A stretch of 60,387 bases of DNA from Bacteroidales bacterium. Its GTDB lineage: Bacteria; Bacteroidota; Bacteroidia; Bacteroidales; UBA932. The notes under the pieces were generated by a model. That model worked only from the letters and a program-made list of their open reading frames with translations. It was not told the DNA's origin and searched no databases. Shown here in pieces: positions 57,407-60,387 of the stretch; within the stretch, counting starts at the first letter, position 1; the number at the start of each line of letters is the position of its first letter. The stretch spans positions 1 to 60,387 of the forward strand of contig JAFRXO010000046.1 in the NCBI GenBank assembly GCA_017443465.1, read 5' to 3'. A program made the translations under genes and the position numbers.

Positions 57407-59407
57407 ATGAAAAAAGCAGCACTGGCATTCGCAGCGTTACTGCTGACCGCCGTCCTCGCCGGGGCAGTTGACCTGAAGACCAAGCCCGACTGGAAGACCA
57501 GTCCATATACGGGCTACACCCGCGCTACCTGGGAAGAGATCTCCCAGAAGATAATCAGCGGAGTGATGCAGCGCGTCGATCCCGAGACCGGTATATTCAC
57601 TTTCCCGATTTCGGAGGGGAAGTATGCCGAGACAAGGGACCTCACCTCAGAAGAGCGCATCCGGGAGATGGAGCGTATCATGATAGGAGTGGTCACTTAT
57701 TATGTCGGCACCGGGAAAGACAAGGTGCCGGGCTACAAGGGCTCCATTACACAGCCTTTCATCAATGCCTTCATCCATGGTACCGATCCGAACGATCCGC
57801 TCTATTGGGGAGAGCCTGCGAAGGCTGACCAGACTGGTTCGGGTTATATACTCGGACTGTACATGGCTCCTGAACGCTTCTGGGATCCCCTGACGGATGT
57901 CCAGAAGAAGAACCTGATGACCTATCTGGAAAAGAACAACGTGAATGCTACATGGGACAACAACCATCATCTTTTCCATCTGGTCACTTCCCGTTTCCTG
58001 GAGACTCACGGAGGTGAGGCCAGCAGGGAAAAGCACACCAAGACCCTGGACAGGCTCCTTGGATGGTACAGGGGAGACGGCTGGTACATCGACGGAAACA
58101 ACAGGGGATTCGATTATTACAACCTCTGGGGATTCCAGCTTTACCTGAATTGGATCCTGAAATTCGACCCGGTCTGGGCCGGCCAGTTCGGGGACAAAAT
58201 CCGCTGGAACGCCTCACGTTTCATGGAGACCGCTCCCTGGCTCTACTCCCGCTCCAGCGGTCATATTCCATGGGGCAGGAGCCTCACTTACCGGTTCGCG
58301 GCATCAGGAGCCATAGGCTGGAACATAATCAACGGGGACACCACCCTTTCCCCGGGACTTGCCAGGCGCCTTCTTTCAGGAGACCTGAAGTACTTCATTG
58401 ACAATGGCAGCCTGACTGATGACGGCCTTCTTCCGATAGGCTATCACGGAGAGAATCTCGACCTTGCGGAGAGATACAATTCTCCCGGAGATCCGTATTT
58501 CGCAATGGAAGGCCTTGCAGTCCTTCTGCTTCCGGAGAACCATCCTTTCTGGACTGCTGTAGAGGAACCGTGCCCTGCTGACAACAAGCCCGGCAGGAAG
58601 ATAGTCCATGGCGGCAATTTCGTGCTCAGCGCCCGCTCTGACGGGGATTCGCGTAACTATTTCGCTGGCCAGACATTTGACCGTACCTATTGGCAGGCCG
58701 GTGCGAAATACCAGCAGGATGCCTATTCGGCAGACCTGGGATTTTGTGTCTCTGGCGGCGACAGCGAGCCTACGGGACAGGGACAGAGCGGTTACAAGAT
58801 TGGCGGGCGGGACTGGATGTATCATTGGCGGTCCACAGCCCTGCTTTTGGAAGAAGACCACATAGCCAGCAGCTACCCGATGGTCCCGGACTACAACATG
58901 ACCAGGGGGAAGGATGAGGGGACTCCGGAGTTCGAATGCGAACACGTTTATTCCCATATGCTTATCGGGGACAAGGGCGAAGTGCACGTGCTGTGGCACG
59001 ACTATCCTACTCCGGTGCGCCTGCGCCTCGGCGGTTATGGGATCAACGTGCCCTTCGGCTCAACCCCGGCTGAAAGCCGCGACGGAGGGATGCTGATAGT
59101 TTCCTCAGGGAACTACCGTTCTGTTTCCAAGCAGCTTTATGGTCCTGAGGGCACACTCGAATGCAGATTCCTCCAGCCCGGCGAAGGCTGGAATAACACA
59201 CACCTTTTCGGAGGACTCGGCGCATGGCCCCAGTGGGAGAGCAAGGAGGGCGTTCCTCCATTCACCCCGGTGGTGATCTATGAAGACGGTTCCGCTCACG
59301 GGAGTGTAGTGAACCCGTCAATAAGCGTCAACGCCACTAAGGACGGCCTCAGGATCGTCTTCGAAGGCAAGACATATGACATCAGGATAATTGACAGACC
59401 CATTTGA
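57407..59407 (+). CDS. Exported DUF2264 protein, possible glucuronidase
   Basis: This 666-aa Sec-exported protein matches the DUF2264 type, an alpha/alpha-toroid fold related to GH105-like enzymes with an extra C-terminal beta-domain. WDNNHHLFHLVTSRFLE and GDGWYIDGNNRGFDYYN are the most conserved-looking pieces. Some members are said to be exo-beta-glucuronidases (GH154), but I could not check this and treat it as likely only. It lies in the operon AKR-DUF2264-VOC. The start is in a CATATG. Confidence 0.8.
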   Translation: MKKAALAFAALLLTAVLAGAVDLKTKPDWKTSPYTGYTRATWEEISQKIISGVMQRVDPETGIFTFPISEGKYAETRDLTSEERIREMERIMIGVVTYYVGTGKDKVPGYKGSITQPFINAFIHGTDPNDPLYWGEPAKADQTGSGYILGLYMAPERFWDPLTDVQKKNLMTYLEKNNVNATWDNNHHLFHLVTSRFLETHGGEASREKHTKTLDRLLGWYRGDGWYIDGNNRGFDYYNLWGFQLYLNWILKFDPVWAGQFGDKIRWNASRFMETAPWLYSRSSGHIPWGRSLTYRFAASGAIGWNIINGDTTLSPGLARRLLSGDLKYFIDNGSLTDDGLLPIGYHGENLDLAERYNSPGDPYFAMEGLAVLLLPENHPFWTAVEEPCPADNKPGRKIVHGGNFVLSARSDGDSRNYFAGQTFDRTYWQAGAKYQQDAYSADLGFCVSGGDSEPTGQGQSGYKIGGRDWMYHWRSTALLLEEDHIASSYPMVPDYNMTRGKDEGTPEFECEHVYSHMLIGDKGEVHVLWHDYPTPVRLRLGGYGINVPFGSTPAESRDGGMLIVSSGNYRSVSKQLYGPEGTLECRFLQPGEGWNNTHLFGGLGAWPQWESKEGVPPFTPVVIYEDGSAHGSVVNPSISVNATKDGLRIVFEGKTYDIRIIDRPI

Positions 59408-59408
59408 T

Positions 59409-60245
59409 ATGAGAAAATTGTTTTTCGCCATAGCGGCCCTGTTGTTCTCAGCGTCCGCTTTCGCGGCGGTCCCGGACATGTACGGCATCGCTAAAATGAC
59501 CTACAGGGTTTCATCCATCGAGATGGTCAGGGATTATTACGGCCGTTTCCTGGGTTACAAAGAAGCGTTCAGCTACCCCTCTGACAAGGGGACGGTTTAT
59601 GCTTTCAAGGTGAATGACAGGCAGTTCATCGAGTTCTACGTGGACAGCGAGGCACCTTCCAGGAAGGACAAACTTGCGAGCGTTTCCATACAGGTTGCAT
59701 CTGCGGACAAGATGCACGGGTTCCTCGTCGAGAAGCAGTGGCCTGTGTCTGAAGTCAGCACTGACGGAGCGGGAGAAAAGGTCGTTACCACGAAGGATGC
59801 CGACGGAAACGTGATTGAATTCGTGGAATTCACCCCGAAGGGAAAACATATGAAATGTGCAGGGAAATATCTGTCAGACAGCAGGATATCTACGCGCATC
59901 CACCATGCCGGCCTACCTGCGGGCAAGATTGACGGAAATGATCCTTTCTGGATCGGCCTGCTCGGAGGGAAGGAAATCGTACGATACGAGGGCGAAAGGG
60001 GGATCCATTACATCACCATCGGACTCGGAACGGAATGCGTCGAGCACTACTTTCCTTCCGACGTGTCTTTCGGGCACGTATGCTTCCAGACTATGGACAT
60101 GCAGGAGACGCTCATGACTCTCTATTCCCGCGGAGGTTACAAGATGTCGAAGCCCTCGATAGGGATGACCAAGCGCTGGAACCTTAACATCTTCACCCCA
60201 GAAGGGGCAAAGGTCGAATTCGCCGAGCCGTACTCGTTGCGATAA
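59409..60245 (+). CDS. Exported VOC (glyoxalase-like) protein
   Basis: This 278-aa protein has a Sec signal (KLFFAIAALLFSASAFA) and two vicinal-oxygen-chelate halves (about 25-150 and 160-275). Candidate metal ligands are the His in TRIHHAGLP, the Glu in QFIEFYV and VEFAEPYS, and the His in FGHVCFQT. The ORF could extend to a TTG at 59391, but the ATG at 59409 fits. It is 1 nt after the DUF2264 stop. Export of a VOC protein is unusual; the reaction is unknown. Confidence 0.78.
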   Translation: MRKLFFAIAALLFSASAFAAVPDMYGIAKMTYRVSSIEMVRDYYGRFLGYKEAFSYPSDKGTVYAFKVNDRQFIEFYVDSEAPSRKDKLASVSIQVASADKMHGFLVEKQWPVSEVSTDGAGEKVVTTKDADGNVIEFVEFTPKGKHMKCAGKYLSDSRISTRIHHAGLPAGKIDGNDPFWIGLLGGKEIVRYEGERGIHYITIGLGTECVEHYFPSDVSFGHVCFQTMDMQETLMTLYSRGGYKMSKPSIGMTKRWNLNIFTPEGAKVEFAEPYSLR

Positions 60246-60293
60246 TAATAAGGGATGTTCTATAAATTAACTTGTTAACAATTAGAGATTTAC

Positions 60294-60324
60294 TTTGATA
60301 TTTCAGTAAAAAGTCGTTCCTTTG
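60294..60324 (+). promoter_or_regulatory. Promoter of the gene running off the right end
   Basis: A TTTG -33 box at 60294-60297 and TTCCTTTG at 60317-60324, 19 nt apart, are close to the Bacteroidota consensus. The promoter lies 21 nt before the ATG at 60346. Confidence 0.5.
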
Positions 60325-60345
60325 TAGTAGAAATCATACAGAATC

Positions 60346-60387
60346 ATGCAGAAAACTACAATATACCGCAAGCCGATGGGCGAGAAC
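60346..60387 (+). CDS. Partial CDS, start of the next gene
   Basis: Only 14 codons are inside the window (QKTTIYRKPMGEN after Met). The product cannot be told. The upstream promoter supports it as a real gene start. Confidence 0.4.
   Translation, partial: MQKTTIYRKPMGEN

Overview
The window looks like about 60 kb of chromosome from an uncultured gut-type Bacteroidales bacterium (Bacteroidota). The evidence is SusC/SusD-type glycan uptake genes, an ECF sigma factor with a FecR anti-sigma, many exported glycoside hydrolases with lipoprotein or Sec signals, TAnnTTTG-type -7 promoter elements, the Bacteroidales ATP synthase gene order (atpD-C-B-E-F-H-A-G), a short epsilon subunit, and a holB-ricT-gldH cluster. 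Genus cannot be fixed from the sequence. GC content is moderately high by eye, except for a more AT-rich stretch at about 46.1-56.3 kb. The palindrome CATATG occurs about 114 times by manual count, against about 15 expected at even base composition.

Layout. 0-10 kb: tRNA-Ser(UGA), an exported GH2 glycosidase, the complete eight-gene ATP synthase operon and its terminator. 10-10.5 kb: tRNA-Ser(GGA) followed by a 130-nt cloverleaf-like inverted-repeat element and short repeats resembling the tRNA 3' end. 10.5-29 kb: glycan catabolism, with GH36, a ZIP metal transporter and an exported sugar-isomerase homologue on the minus strand, GH106 rhamnosidase on plus, GH92 on minus, a creD-gltS pair, and a minus-strand lyase operon (BNR_4/GH105 fusion, membrane protein of unknown function, esterase, heparinase II/III). 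29-44 kb: mostly housekeeping, with an AraM/G1PDH-type dehydrogenase, pgk, lgt, a TolC/MFP/RND efflux operon ending in a PII-like gene, trxA, an outer-membrane beta-barrel, a LOG-family protein, polyprenyl synthetase, holB, ricT and gldH. 44-60 kb: a polysaccharide-utilisation locus built from sigma-FecR-GH78 on minus and SusC-SusD-(metallo-beta-lactamase/heparinase fusion) on plus, then a Tat-exported aldo/keto reductase, a DUF2264 protein and an exported VOC protein.

How the parts may work together (inference). Two rhamnosidase families (GH106, GH78), an unsaturated-uronyl hydrolase (GH105) fused to a lyase-like propeller, two heparinase II/III-type lyases, a DUF2264 protein and an esterase point to a rhamnose- and uronic-acid-containing plant or microbial glycan. 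No sulfatase is present, which argues against a sulfated marine glycan such as ulvan. The SusC homologue has an N-terminal STN signalling domain and lies divergent from the sigma/anti-sigma pair, so glycan import probably signals through FecR to the ECF sigma factor, which would induce its own operon including the GH78 rhamnosidase. Functions are read from motifs and overall family resemblance. No database search was run.
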